From assembly GCF_014138285.1 (NCBI RefSeq), contig NZ_JACGXN010000008.1, positions 124,001-188,000 of the forward strand: 64,000 bases of DNA, written 5' to 3'. This document shows positions 36,288 to 45,074 of the stretch, piece after piece. Position numbers and translations under genes: made by a program. The stretch is from Phyllobacterium myrsinacearum (GTDB lineage: Bacteria > Pseudomonadota > Alphaproteobacteria > Rhizobiales > Rhizobiaceae). Positions within the stretch are counted from its first letter, which is position 1. Each line of letters starts with the position of its first letter. Under the pieces are notes generated by a model. The model was not told the DNA's origin. It did not search any database and worked only from the letters and a program-made list of their open reading frames with translations.

Positions 36288-37316
36288 GCCCATGGCAGAA
36301 GTAGCCTTTTGCAGTGCCCGGATGCGGTCTGCGAGGCTGACTATTGCTTCACCACTGTCGTCATAAACGAGTGAAGTGTCCTTCGTATCAGCCAGAAGCG
36401 TATGAACGGGCGAGGCTGGTCCCTCAAGCCGGGTGACCATCGCGACAACCTGTGAGGCGAGTGTATTCATTTCCTCGCGCAACAGCTTGCTTTCTTCAGC
36501 CTGTACTAGAGCCTGTTTGCCACGGGGCGTTTCCGTGGCTGCCGCACCCTGCCTGCGGCCTTCCGCAATCACCTTGCGCAAACGCTCATTGAGCCGCTCG
36601 ATTTCCTTTTCACGCCGCAAAAGCTCGGCCTCACTATCCGAGTCTTGTGTCACAAGTGCATTTGCCCGTGTTTCCGCATCGTCGCCACGTCTTTTTTCCT
36701 GTTCTAACGAATGTTGCAGGGCCTTGAGCTCTGCATCCAGCTTGCGTTTCTGCTCTTCGCTGTCCCGCCTGGCCTGACGCGCTTCCTTCAGCTCGTCTGA
36801 AAGATTTTCGATGCGGGTGCTCTGCGCCGCCACATCGATCTGCAGACTATCCGCCTTCGTTGCGGTGCTGGTCAGGCGGCGCTGCGAAAGCTCCAGTTCC
36901 GCCGAACGTTGCTCCAACAGTTGTGCGGTGCTGCTGAAATCCTTTCCGGCTTTGTCCAGCACTTCCTCGCGCGCGGCAAGCGAAGCCTGCAGTTCGGCAA
37001 TGGTAGCGTCGCGAACTGTGAGATCGCCTGTCAGCCTGCGAACCTGCCGGTCTTTTTCACTGAACTCCACCAATTGGCGCGCTGCCTTTTCCTTCATCTC
37101 CCCAAGCGTCATTTCCAGCTTGCGTTCGCTGACCGCATGTTCGGCGCGCAGACCATCGCGCTGCGCCTGTATCTCGTTGAGCGTCAGCGGCGTTTCCGCC
37201 TCAACCCGGCGCCGTGTGAGCAGCATGGCGCGACGCCAGACAGGGGGCGCGAATACCAGCGCCAACAACACGGCGCTCAAAAATCCAAGAGCAAAATAAA
37301 GCGCAGTCTGGATCAC
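36258..37316 (-). CDS. Membrane-anchored coiled-coil protein
   Basis: 352 residues. One N-terminal transmembrane segment (residues 4-26), then about 200 residues of continuous coiled coil (~45-275, rich in Glu, Arg, Leu, Ala), then a short variable tail. The architecture resembles RmuC-like or envelope-tethered scaffold proteins, but no enzymatic domain is present. Function unknown. Shares 30 bp at its 3' end with the convergent TrmH-type gene. Confidence 0.6.
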   Translation of the reverse strand: MIQTALYFALGFLSAVLLALVFAPPVWRRAMLLTRRRVEAETPLTLNEIQAQRDGLRAEHAVSERKLEMTLGEMKEKAARQLVEFSEKDRQVRRLTGDLTVRDATIAELQASLAAREEVLDKAGKDFSSTAQLLEQRSAELELSQRRLTSTATKADSLQIDVAAQSTRIENLSDELKEARQARRDSEEQKRKLDAELKALQHSLEQEKRRGDDAETRANALVTQDSDSEAELLRREKEIERLNERLRKVIAEGRRQGAAATETPRGKQALVQAEESKLLREEMNTLASQVVAMVTRLEGPASPVHTLLADTKDTSLVYDDSGEAIVSLADRIRALQKATSAMGSNAGEPAKP

Positions 37317-37372
37317 GATAAGGGTCCTATTGGTGGCTCAATCTGGCACAACGGCAGTCAGGCATCAAATGA

Positions 37373-37402
37373 CTAAGACGCGGAGGGATTTCCGCGTCTT
37401 AG
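37373..37402 (-). terminator. Terminator downstream of DUF1134 gene
   Basis: CTAAGACGCGGA/TCCGCGTCTTAG is a perfect 12-bp stem with a 6-base loop, 25 bases after the DUF1134 stop. The T content after it is modest. Confidence 0.65.
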
Positions 37403-37426
37403 CTATAGATCAGCAAAATGAAGGGA

Positions 37427-38011
37427 TCAAAACGGGTTCCAGGTCGGCGACTGGGTGATCTTGAGGTAGCCCACATTCACGCCAAGCCGCGCGCCGACAC
37501 CCGTGCGGATCGGCACGAGCAAAACCTGATTGCGCTTGAGCACATTGAAGCCAACGCCCGCGAAGAGATAGGCCGAACCGGCCACGCCGACGAAACGTCC
37601 GTACAGGTTCTGCACATCATCGAGATTGTAGACGAGCATCATGACCCGCGAGCCTTGACCACCGAAGTCCCATCCGATGGATGGCCCCTGCCAGAATGTT
37701 TTGTGATCGCCCGCATTCTTTGTGTAAAGCGAGCCTTCACCATAGGTGAGTCCGCCAATAATGGCGCCCGACCCCTCTTCACCGAGGATATAACCGTTCG
37801 GCAAACCATAGCTCTGGAAGATTTTCTCGACTGCCGATGCCAAACCGCCGGAAGTCGATCCAAAGAACCTCTGCCCCGAATTGACGATCTCGTCCATCGT
37901 GAACTGGTCCTGAGCAGCACTTGCCATACGCGGTTGCGCGACAACGAGTGACACCATCGTCAGGATCAGGAGAAAAAAACGGTTCATAGACAAGAATAGA
38001 GACGCCATCAT
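37427..38011 (-). CDS. DUF1134 family secreted protein
   Basis: 194 residues with a signal peptide (cleavage after ASA, about residue 32). Glycine-rich body with SGGLASAVEKIF, GYILGEEGSGA and WDFGGQGSRVMMLVYNL, the signature of the alphaproteobacterial DUF1134 (YSC84-like) family, thought to be periplasmic or lipid-associated. AAAAGGAA precedes the ATG; an alternative start lies at 37987. Confidence 0.85.
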   Translation of the reverse strand: MMASLFLSMNRFFLLILTMVSLVVAQPRMASAAQDQFTMDEIVNSGQRFFGSTSGGLASAVEKIFQSYGLPNGYILGEEGSGAIIGGLTYGEGSLYTKNAGDHKTFWQGPSIGWDFGGQGSRVMMLVYNLDDVQNLYGRFVGVAGSAYLFAGVGFNVLKRNQVLLVPIRTGVGARLGVNVGYLKITQSPTWNPF

Positions 38012-38331
38012 AATTCCTTTTGGCTGTTCGCTTCTTTGTCTGACGCCAGTTGCGAATCTTGTGTTCGCTTTACAATTGAAGCACCATTTAAAGGTCTAAA
38101 CCTTGTATAAAAGTTTATGAATCGATCTTGGCATTTCAATGACTTGCCAAGGACGAGAAAAAGATAGCGATTTCAGCAGCTAGCGAGCATTTTCGACGTC
38201 GTTCTTGCCCATGCGGACTGAGCTATGTATCCAAATGCAGCAACAGTCAGAGTGATTCGGCATGAACATCTGATTCGGCTCAACCTCAATATGCAGACCC
38301 CAACCGCCAGCAATCTTCAGGAGACTCTCTT
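38012..38331. promoter_or_regulatory. chpT upstream region with four GANTC sites
   Basis: 320 bp between DUF1134 (minus) and chpT (plus). GANTC, the CcrM methylation site of alphaproteobacteria, occurs at 38054, 38119, 38254 and 38272. Four in about 220 bp exceeds the one expected per 256 bp. It suggests methylation-state-dependent expression. No RNA gene or coding frame seen. Confidence 0.5.
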
Positions 38332-38961
38332 ATGACATTGCCCGTCATTCTTTCGGCAACGGACCTCGGAGCCCTGCTGAGCAGCCGTATCTGCCACGAC
38401 ATCATCTCGCCGGTGGGTGCGATCAACAACGGCCTGGAACTGCTCGAAGAGGGCGGCGCCGACGAAGATGCGATGAACCTCATCAAGTCGAGTGCCCGCA
38501 GCGCGTCTGCCCGGCTCCAGTTTGCCCGCATTGCTTTTGGTGCAGCCGGTTCCGCCGGCGTGCAGATCGACACGGGCGACGCGCAGAATGTCGCCAATGA
38601 ATATATGAAGGGCGAGAAAGCCGAATTCACCTGGACGGGCAACCGCGTGCTGCTGCCTAAGAACAAGGTCAAGCTGCTGCTCAATCTCGTGCTGATCGGC
38701 AATGCGGCCCTGCCGCGCGGCGGCACATTGAACGTCGCCCTCGAGACCCCGGAAACCGAACCGCGTTTTGTTTTGACATCCCGCGGTCCGATGTTGCGCG
38801 TTCCGCCAAAGTTCCTCGAACTGCACAGCGGCAAGACTCCGGAAGAGCCAATCGACGCCCATGCGGTGCAGCCTTACTACACATTGCTTCTGGCGCAGGA
38901 AGCCGGCATGACGATCTCCATTCATGCCACGCCGGAAGAAATCGTGTTTGCGGCCGCCTGA
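38332..38961 (+). CDS. chpT: Histidine phosphotransferase ChpT
   Basis: 209 residues. The dimerisation and phosphotransfer helix carries RICHDIISP with the phospho-accepting His22, followed by a degenerate GHKL-like domain without an ATP-binding lid, as in ChpT of Caulobacter and Brucella. It passes phosphate from the hybrid kinase CckA to CtrA and CpdR, controlling the cell cycle. The next gene encodes a small receiver, and ctrA lies 3.6 kb away, so relay members cluster here. Confidence 0.9.
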   Translation: MTLPVILSATDLGALLSSRICHDIISPVGAINNGLELLEEGGADEDAMNLIKSSARSASARLQFARIAFGAAGSAGVQIDTGDAQNVANEYMKGEKAEFTWTGNRVLLPKNKVKLLLNLVLIGNAALPRGGTLNVALETPETEPRFVLTSRGPMLRVPPKFLELHSGKTPEEPIDAHAVQPYYTLLLAQEAGMTISIHATPEEIVFAAA

Positions 38962-39088
38962 TCAGGCCGCAATAGGCAAAAATTGCTCTAAAATTTACCA
39001 TCCGCCTTGGGCATTTCTTCATGGAATGCCTGATACCCTTCTCCCCGGCGCGGCTGCAATCCTGCAGCAATTCCGGGGGGAGTTGGCA

Positions 39089-39466
39089 TTGTTACGTTGC
39101 ATGGTAGTTGACGGGGCACCGGTCGTTCGAAAAGTTGCAACGCGGCTGCTCGCCAGCGACAATGTTGTCGTTACGACTGCCGACACCGGCTTCCAGACGG
39201 TTTCCGCCTGCAGCGTGGAAATGCCTGACATCATTATTCTGGATTGTGCCCTGCCGGATATGCCGTCCGTCGATATTATCACCCAGATTCGCGCCCTTCC
39301 CGGCGGCGCCGCAGCCAAGGTTTATCTCTGCCTCGCGGAAATTGATGTCACGAAGATCATGCGGGCAAAAAGGGCGGGCGCAGCCGGTTATCTCCTCAAG
39401 CCGTTCAACCGTGAATCGATTTCGGGAATCCTGCCTTCACCTACTCTGGCGAACGGGACGCTCTGA
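39089..39466 (+). CDS. Degenerate single-domain response regulator
   Basis: 125 residues, receiver domain only. Phospho-acceptor Asp52 (ILDCALPDM) and Lys104 (LLKPF) are kept, but the acidic pair is reduced to Asp8-Gly9 (VVDGAPVV) and the switch Thr/Ser is Leu82 (YLCLAE). Such changes weaken magnesium binding or signalling. A TTG at 39089 follows GGGGAG by six bases; an ATG at 39101 or one at 39026 are alternatives. Next to chpT and similar in size to CpdR, but sequence does not prove it is CpdR. Its end overlaps the convergent LysR gene by 26 bp. Confidence 0.7.
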   Translation: MLRCMVVDGAPVVRKVATRLLASDNVVVTTADTGFQTVSACSVEMPDIIILDCALPDMPSVDIITQIRALPGGAAAKVYLCLAEIDVTKIMRAKRAGAAGYLLKPFNRESISGILPSPTLANGTL

Positions 39467-40319
39467 TCGGGCATTCCCTGCCGATGATATCGGCAAGAAA
39501 CGTCATGACTGTCCGCATCGCAGGTGAACGGCTGACATCCGGATAGGCCGTCAGCCACAGATCACGGACCGGTGGCGGCTTATCCACCGGCAGCCTCACC
39601 AGCATGGAGTCGCCATCCCCCATGAAACAGGGAAGCACCGCTGCTCCCAGACCAGCGCGCGCTGCCTCTTGCTGGCCAAACAGGTCGCTGGCCTGAAAGA
39701 TGATGGGGCGGCCTGCAAGGATCGAACGCAACCAGACCTGCTGGGCCAGATGATCCAGCGTCGCATCATAGGCGATGAAGGCCAAAGCGGCCGGCGGACG
39801 CTCCGCCTGTTCGCGCGTGGCATAAAGAGCGAAGCGCATGGCGCCGATCCGCCGGATCAGCAAATCCTTCTCCGTCGGCCTTATCATGCGGACGGCCAGA
39901 TCAGCTTCGCTGCGGTCGAGCGCCGCATTCTGCGCCGCACCGGCCAGTGCCAGCATTATGTCAGGATGCTCGCGGTGAAATTCCACCACGTGCGGCGCAA
40001 TGAGCCTTGCCGCGACCGCAGGTGGCGCGCTGATCCGCACCGTAGCCGTCGCCGAGACAACCAGACCGCGTGCGCGCCGCTCGACGGATTGCGACAGGCT
40101 CGTCATCTCCGCAACGAGTTCTGCAATGGCTGTTCCTTCCGCAGTCAGCGGCGAACGGCGCGGCAAACGGTCAACGAGATGCAAGGACAGGGATTGCTCC
40201 AGCGATGCCACGCGGCGCCCGACCGTTGCGTGATCAACACCAAGCTCACGGGCAGCTGCAGACAACGAGCCGGTCCGTGCCAGGACAGAAAAGTAATGCA
40301 AATCCTGCCAATCGATCAT
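39441..40319 (-). CDS. LysR family transcriptional regulator
   Basis: 292 residues: winged helix-turn-helix at 1-60 (LSAAARELGVDHATVGRRVASLE) and a periplasmic-binding-like effector domain. It is divergent from a quinone oxidoreductase gene, which it most likely controls; two dyads in the 91-bp gap are candidate sites. The frame is open further upstream, but the ATG at 40319 begins the canonical MIDWQDLHYF N-terminus. Confidence 0.88.
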   Translation of the reverse strand: MIDWQDLHYFSVLARTGSLSAAARELGVDHATVGRRVASLEQSLSLHLVDRLPRRSPLTAEGTAIAELVAEMTSLSQSVERRARGLVVSATATVRISAPPAVAARLIAPHVVEFHREHPDIMLALAGAAQNAALDRSEADLAVRMIRPTEKDLLIRRIGAMRFALYATREQAERPPAALAFIAYDATLDHLAQQVWLRSILAGRPIIFQASDLFGQQEAARAGLGAAVLPCFMGDGDSMLVRLPVDKPPPVRDLWLTAYPDVSRSPAMRTVMTFLADIIGRECPIRASRSPE

Positions 40320-40320
40320 T

Positions 40321-40336
40321 TGTGAATTATTGCACA
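40321..40336. promoter_or_regulatory. T-N11-A type dyad adjacent to lysR start
   Basis: TGTG-N8-CACA, one base before the LysR ATG. It has the imperfect dyad form favoured by LysR proteins and is placed for autoregulation. Confidence 0.35.
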
Positions 40337-40350
40337 GAAGAAGCGATAAA

Positions 40351-40381
40351 ACACGGAATTTCCTCACAGAGTGTTCCGTGT
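40351..40381. promoter_or_regulatory. Second dyad in lysR-qor region
   Basis: ACACGGAA (40351-40358) and TTCCGTGT (40374-40381) form a perfect 8-bp inverted repeat, 30 bases before the oxidoreductase start. Candidate operator or RNA hairpin in its leader. Confidence 0.4.
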
Positions 40382-40410
40382 TCCAATGCTCCTGTCCAAA
40401 GGAGAAGATC

Positions 40411-41376
40411 ATGTCGTTGATTGTGGAAATGACCGGCCATGGCGGCCCCGAAGTGTTGCAGCCAAGGGATGTCAGTGTGGCGGAACCGGGACCAGATGAG
40501 GTGCGCATCCGCCAAACGGCGATTGGCGTCAATTTTGTCGATATCTATTATCGAAACGGACTTTATTTGCCGCCAACCCTGCCAGCCGTGCTCGGGTTCG
40601 AAGGCGCTGGCAAGGTCGAAGCTGTCGGAACCAATGTTCCCCATCTGCAACCCGGAGATCGCGTCGGCTATGCCGGCATGCCACTGGGCGGCTATGCGGA
40701 AGTGCGGCTGATTCCGCAATCACGCCTGATCAAGTTGCCGGACACAGTTTCGGATCGCGTCGCCGCAAGCACGCTGCTGCGGGGCCTGACCGCTTACATG
40801 CTTCTGCACGAGGTACGCGCGATAAAGCGGGATGAGTGGATCCTCATGCACGCGGCCGCAGGTGGTGTCGGCCAGCTACTTATCCGCTGGGCCAAGCGTC
40901 TTGGTGCCCGCGTCATCGGCACGGTGGGCTCGGAAAGCAAGATTGCCCAGGCAAAGGCGACCGGGGCAGACGAGGTGTTGCTGTATAAATCGCCGGGATG
41001 GATCGACAGGGCACGCGACATCGCCGACGGAAAGGGTGTTCACCTCGCCATAGACGGTATCGGCGGCTCCCTCTTCATGGAAACATTGAAGACACTGCGC
41101 CCCTTTGGAACTCTCGGCTCCATCGGACAACCGGCGGGGCCGGTTCCCCCGATACGAATCGAAGATTTGGGCAATATTGCCGTCATGCGTCCCAGCGTCA
41201 TCGCCTCCGTCAACAATCCGGATTTCTACGAACGCGGTTCAAAAGCCCTTCTTGCTGTCTTGCAGGATGGCCTCGAGAGCCCAATCGGGGCTGAATACCA
41301 ATTGCATGATGCAGCCAGGGCACAAGCAGATCTTGAAGCCGGCAAGACAACGGGAAGTGTCATTCTGACCACGTGA
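40411..41376 (+). CDS. NADPH:quinone oxidoreductase (zinc-independent MDR family)
   Basis: 321 residues of the QOR type. Nucleotide-binding HAAAGGVGQLLIRWAKRLGARVIGTVGSE is visible, and the zinc-ligand cysteines of alcohol dehydrogenases are absent. Reduces quinones one electron at a time with NADPH. GGAGAAG precedes the ATG at 40411. It is divergent from a LysR gene. Confidence 0.9.
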   Translation: MSLIVEMTGHGGPEVLQPRDVSVAEPGPDEVRIRQTAIGVNFVDIYYRNGLYLPPTLPAVLGFEGAGKVEAVGTNVPHLQPGDRVGYAGMPLGGYAEVRLIPQSRLIKLPDTVSDRVAASTLLRGLTAYMLLHEVRAIKRDEWILMHAAAGGVGQLLIRWAKRLGARVIGTVGSESKIAQAKATGADEVLLYKSPGWIDRARDIADGKGVHLAIDGIGGSLFMETLKTLRPFGTLGSIGQPAGPVPPIRIEDLGNIAVMRPSVIASVNNPDFYERGSKALLAVLQDGLESPIGAEYQLHDAARAQADLEAGKTTGSVILTT

Positions 41377-41453
41377 CTCACGCCTGTTGCCGCCCCGCCG
41401 CGTCATCGCTAGGCTCGCATGATAGGAACGAGCAAATCCGAAAGCACAAGAAG

Positions 41454-41816
41454 ATGGCGATAACCGGCATTAATCACATACAACTGGCCATGCCGCAGGG
41501 CAAAGAACAGGCGGCCCGGGAATTCTATCACGGGCTTCTGGGCATTCCCGAGGTCCAGAAGCCCGAACAGCTTGCCGCACGCGGTGGATGCTGGTTCCAA
41601 ATCGGCAACGTGCGGATTCATCTTGGCGTCGAGCAGAACTTCCTGCCTGCAAAAAAGGCACATCCGGCTTTGCTTACGGACGATCTTTCGGCGCTCACAC
41701 GCGCATTGGAAGCGGCAGGTTATGCCATTACCGAGGACCAGCCGCTTGAGAGATACGATCGCCGTTTCGTCAACGACCCTTTCGGCAACCGCATTGAGCT
41801 GATGCAGATCAAATGA
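41454..41816 (+). CDS. Glyoxalase/VOC family protein
   Basis: 120 residues, a single vicinal-oxygen-chelate unit (GINHIQLAMPQGKEQAAREFYHGLLGIPEV). Metal-ligand candidates are His8 and a late Glu (RIELMQIK). Function within this broad family (glyoxalase, dioxygenase, antibiotic binding) cannot be chosen. Confidence 0.82.
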   Translation: MAITGINHIQLAMPQGKEQAAREFYHGLLGIPEVQKPEQLAARGGCWFQIGNVRIHLGVEQNFLPAKKAHPALLTDDLSALTRALEAAGYAITEDQPLERYDRRFVNDPFGNRIELMQIK

Positions 41817-41946
41817 ACGGTCATCGTTGGATTCAGCCCCATACGTCGTAAATTTGTCGGAAAATTCCGGATAATCTTTGCTATCGACCCTGAACGCTTC
41901 CACAATGAGGCCGGTCCCACGCAATCATCAGGATTACCGATTCCCT

Positions 41947-42525
41947 ATGAAACCTCTCTCCATCTCCACATTGACCATTTGCGGCATTGACGAATTGCCG
42001 GCCCAGAGCAGCCGCACTGTTACCCACGTTCTTTCCATTCTCGATCCGAACTGGCCGGAACTCGAAGCCTTTCATGCCTATGGCACCCACCACCGCACGA
42101 CGTTGAACTTTCACGACATTATCGACGCCGATGAAGGCAAGATTCTGCCTCAACCTGATCACGTTTCGGAAATCCTCAAATTCGGCAAAAGCCTTGCCGA
42201 ATCAAAGGTTGAGGGCGCCGAGGGCCACCTGCTGATCCATTGCCACATGGGAATATCGCGCTCGACGGCGGCCATGCTCTCATTGCTCGCCCAGACCTAT
42301 CCGCACGATTCGGAAGACCGGCTGTTTGAAAGATTGCGACAGATACGCCCGCAAGCCTGGCCGAATTCTCTGATGATCCAGTACGCCGATGATCTTCTCG
42401 GCCGCAAGGGCAAGCTGGTCGATGAACTCCGCCGTCATTATACTTGGCAGATCAAGCGCGAGCCGAATTATCTCGAGTGGATGGCCCGCATTGGCCGCAG
42501 CCGCGAGATTGAAATGGCCATCTGA
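41947..42525 (+). CDS. Tyrosine/dual-specificity protein phosphatase-like protein
   Basis: 192 residues with the P-loop HCHMGISRS holding the nucleophile Cys and Arg (C-x5-R), and an upstream Asp-rich loop (HDIIDADEG) that may supply the general acid. Cytoplasmic; substrate unknown. Followed by a strong hairpin shared with the convergent ctrA. Confidence 0.85.
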   Translation: MKPLSISTLTICGIDELPAQSSRTVTHVLSILDPNWPELEAFHAYGTHHRTTLNFHDIIDADEGKILPQPDHVSEILKFGKSLAESKVEGAEGHLLIHCHMGISRSTAAMLSLLAQTYPHDSEDRLFERLRQIRPQAWPNSLMIQYADDLLGRKGKLVDELRRHYTWQIKREPNYLEWMARIGRSREIEMAI

Positions 42526-42551
42526 TTCACGTTGAATCTGGCCTGAATACA

Positions 42552-42578
42552 AAAGGCTCCGTCAATGGCGGAGCCTTT
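42552..42578. terminator. Bidirectional terminator between phosphatase gene and ctrA
   Basis: AAAGGCTCCG/CGGAGCCTTT is a perfect 10-bp stem followed by TTGTTTGA on the plus strand and led by AAAA for the minus transcript. It separates two converging genes. Confidence 0.85.
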
Positions 42579-42602
42579 GTTTGACTGACCTGTTATAGGA
42601 GA

Positions 42603-43304
42603 TCAGGCGATTTCGCGCATATCCTGAGCATCTGGCTCGCGCAGTACATAACCACGGCCCCAGACGGTCTCAATGTAGTTGATACCACCGGAAGCACTGT
42701 CGAGCTTCTTGCGCAGCTTGCAGATAAAAACGTCAATGATCTTAAGTTCAGGCTCATCCATACCGCCATAAAGGTGGTTCAGGAACATTTCCTTGGTGAG
42801 CGTCGTACCCTTGCGGAGCGAAAGCAGCTCCAGCATCTGGTATTCCTTGCCCGTCAGGTGAACGCGCTGACCGGTGACTTCGACTGTCTTGGCATCAAGA
42901 TTGACGATCAGGTCGCCAGTCGTGATGACCGACTGGGCGTGGCCCTTCGAACGGCGAACGATCGCATGGATGCGGGCGACCAGTTCATCCTTGTGGAAAG
43001 GCTTGGTCATATAGTCGTCTGCGCCGAAACCAAGGCCGCGCACCTTGTCCTCGATACCGGCCATGCCGGAGAGGATCAGGATGGGCGTCTTTACCTTGGA
43101 GAGACGCAGGGTCCTCAGGACTTCATAACCGGACATATCCGGCAGGTTGAGGTCGAGGAGGATGATATCATAGTCGTAGAGCTTGCCGAGATCGACACCC
43201 TCTTCGCCCAGATCCGTCGTATAAACATTGAAGCTTTCCGACTTGAGCATCAACTCGATGCTCTGGGCCGTCGCACTATCGTCTTCGATTAAAAGAACCC
43301 GCAT
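42603..43304 (-). CDS. ctrA: Cell cycle response regulator CtrA
   Basis: 233 residues, OmpR family. N-terminal receiver with acidic pair at 8-9 and phospho-acceptor Asp51 (LDLNLPDM), C-terminal winged helix with the CtrA recognition region ([22 protein letters not shown]). Master regulator of the alphaproteobacterial cell cycle: binds TTAA-N7-TTAA-like sites and controls replication, division and motility genes. The C-terminus ends in hydrophobic IA, as needed for ClpXP recognition. The ATG at 43304 begins MRVLLIEDD, the family start. A 454-bp regulatory region lies upstream. Confidence 0.96.
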   Translation of the reverse strand: MRVLLIEDDSATAQSIELMLKSESFNVYTTDLGEEGVDLGKLYDYDIILLDLNLPDMSGYEVLRTLRLSKVKTPILILSGMAGIEDKVRGLGFGADDYMTKPFHKDELVARIHAIVRRSKGHAQSVITTGDLIVNLDAKTVEVTGQRVHLTGKEYQMLELLSLRKGTTLTKEMFLNHLYGGMDEPELKIIDVFICKLRKKLDSASGGINYIETVWGRGYVLREPDAQDMREIA

Positions 43305-43758
43305 ATCATTCCCCTTTTCCCGCCGCTGAAATGGGTTGCCGTGCAATCCCGAAGTCAGGTCGCGAAACAAGCCGTTTCCATAACGTTAAGATTGCCACCG
43401 AATGGTTAACAAAATCTAATTCAGCTTTGCAAGTGTCTTTGACTCATAAGTTAAAAATCGCAGACACCGCATTGATTCATAAGGTGAGTCACCCAGTCAA
43501 AAACCATCAGCCAAAGCTTCAGGTTCTGCGCCTAAGCGATTCATTCGACTCAATAAATTTTTAGCCAGACACAACTGACTTCGGTTTACCGAGCTTTAAG
43601 TCTTAAGGCGTATGATTAATGCTGAACGTAAAGGAAAGGTTACCAGACGCGGCAACCTTTAAGTTTTTGTTTCATTTTTCCGAAGTGATTCGGGTGAAAC
43701 GCCAGCCGGATGACTCCAGTTCGAGGGTCTGTGTACCGGCTTTGTGGGGGTACAGAGT
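43305..43758. promoter_or_regulatory. ctrA/fliJ divergent region rich in GANTC, with CtrA half-site
   Basis: 454 bp without a gene. GANTC occurs seven times in 276 bp (43441, 43474, 43486, 43538, 43547, 43687, 43712), about seven times the chance rate. TTAACCAT, a CtrA-type half-site, is present on the minus strand at 43402-43409, and several TTAA words lie at 43386-43410 and 43596-43620. This matches ctrA promoters controlled by CcrM methylation and CtrA feedback. Confidence 0.65.
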
Positions 43759-44145
43759 ATGAAGTCGCATGAAGGTTTGGTTCGATTGAAGCTGTTTCAG
43801 GTCAAGGAAAAGCGCCGTCAACTCGGTCAGCTTGATCTTATGATGGGTGAATTCGAACGCATGGCTGCCGAATTGGACGCGCAGATTATGTCCGAGGAAA
43901 AAAAGGCGGGCATTACCGACACGTCGCATTTTGCCTACCCGACATTCGCCAAGGCTGCCCGCCAGCGTCGTGACAATCTCTTTGATTCGATCCGTGATCT
44001 GAAGACTCAGAAAGACGATGCCGAGGCGGCACTAACCGAATCAGAAGCTGAACTGGCCAAGGCCGAGGCGCTGGAACAGCGCGACGGCAAGGTTCGTGAT
44101 CTGGACGAAATGCCTGTCACTGACAAACGCGCCATGATTGGCTGA
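43759..44145 (+). CDS. fliJ: FliJ-like coiled-coil protein
   Basis: 128 residues, wholly helical coiled coil beginning MKSHEGLVRLKLFQVKEKRRQ. It fits the small FliJ-type flagellar export chaperones of rhizobia, which are often adjacent to ctrA. No other flagellar gene is in the window, so the assignment rests on sequence form and position. Confidence 0.6.
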   Translation: MKSHEGLVRLKLFQVKEKRRQLGQLDLMMGEFERMAAELDAQIMSEEKKAGITDTSHFAYPTFAKAARQRRDNLFDSIRDLKTQKDDAEAALTESEAELAKAEALEQRDGKVRDLDEMPVTDKRAMIG

Positions 44146-44171
44146 TCGAGAACGAAAGCCGGATTCACGGT

Positions 44172-44468
44172 CTAGTTCTGCTGCACCACATCGGCCCAAT
44201 CCTGATGTCGAAGGGATTGGGCGCGCATGAACGGGCATAGGGGAATGATCTTCCATCCCCCTGCCCTTGCGTCTTCTACCGCATGCAGCGCCAGCGCCTG
44301 CCCCACACCCCGGCCGCGCAATGCGTCGGGCACACCTGTGTGATCAACGATAACGAGTTCGGGATTCACCCGGGAAAACGTCATTTCCGCCTCATGTCCC
44401 GAGACGACGGCCACATAGCGTCCGCCCGTTGCGGTTTCTTCCTTGGTGATAGTGATATCGCTCGTCAT
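44172..44468 (-). CDS. GNAT-type N-acetyltransferase, small (YidJ-like)
   Basis: 98 residues. Contains the acetyl-CoA-binding RGRGVGQAL loop and the IPLCPFMRA motif of the minimal PF14542 family. The ATG shares its first bases with the start region of no other gene; it is divergent from pqiA-like. Acceptor unknown. Confidence 0.8.
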   Translation of the reverse strand: MTSDITITKEETATGGRYVAVVSGHEAEMTFSRVNPELVIVDHTGVPDALRGRGVGQALALHAVEDARAGGWKIIPLCPFMRAQSLRHQDWADVVQQN

Positions 44469-44548
44469 TGATCTTCTCCTTGACGTCCAAAGTGCCTTGC
44501 AGTCATTCATCATCTGTTAGATCAGGTTTTGAGGTGTGGCGGAACATC

Positions 44549-45019
44549 ATGGCATTCAAGAGAATTCTGATTCCCATCATTCTTTTTGTTGCAACTTTCT
44601 CACTCGCATTGGGTCTCACCATGCCGCTGATGAATGTCAGCAAGCTCTATTTCTTTGATGCGAATCCGTCACTGGTTGGTCTGATTGCAGCCCTATGGTC
44701 AGGCGGCGACCGGTTGCTCGCGGTGATCGTCACGCTTTTTTCGGTGATTCTGCCGATTGGCAAGCTCGCGGTCGCGCAGCTGGCCGCAGCACACGAACCG
44801 ATCGCCGCCCATGTGCTGCATCGCTGGATCGGCATCCTGTCGAAATGGTCCATGCTGGATGTATTGCTGGTTGCGCTGGTTATTTTTGCCGCCAAGACCA
44901 GCGGACTGGCCACGGCAATTGCCCAGCCGGGCCTGTGGTTTTTTGCGGCATCGGCGATTCTCTCGGCTGTCGCCACGCATTTCATCGTGCAGCAGGAAAA
45001 AGCAGACGCCCGGCCTTAA
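44549..45019 (+). CDS. Paraquat-inducible protein A-like membrane protein
   Basis: 156 residues, four hydrophobic segments (about 5-25, 48-70, 92-112, 125-145). This is one PqiA-type domain; full PqiA has two. PqiA-like proteins act with MCE-domain lipid transporters; no MCE gene is nearby. Ends at a hairpin facing sciP. Confidence 0.75.
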   Translation: MAFKRILIPIILFVATFSLALGLTMPLMNVSKLYFFDANPSLVGLIAALWSGGDRLLAVIVTLFSVILPIGKLAVAQLAAAHEPIAAHVLHRWIGILSKWSMLDVLLVALVIFAAKTSGLATAIAQPGLWFFAASAILSAVATHFIVQQEKADARP

Positions 45020-45034
45020 AAAGGAAAAGGCCGG
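45010..45034. terminator. Hairpin at end of pqiA-like gene
   Basis: CCGGCCTT/AAGGCCGG (stem 8 bp, loop 9) overlaps the stop codon of the pqiA-like gene and separates it from the convergent sciP. Confidence 0.6.
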
Positions 45035-45074
45035 TCTCAACGACCAGCCTAAGCCAAACTCAGGGCGACATCAT

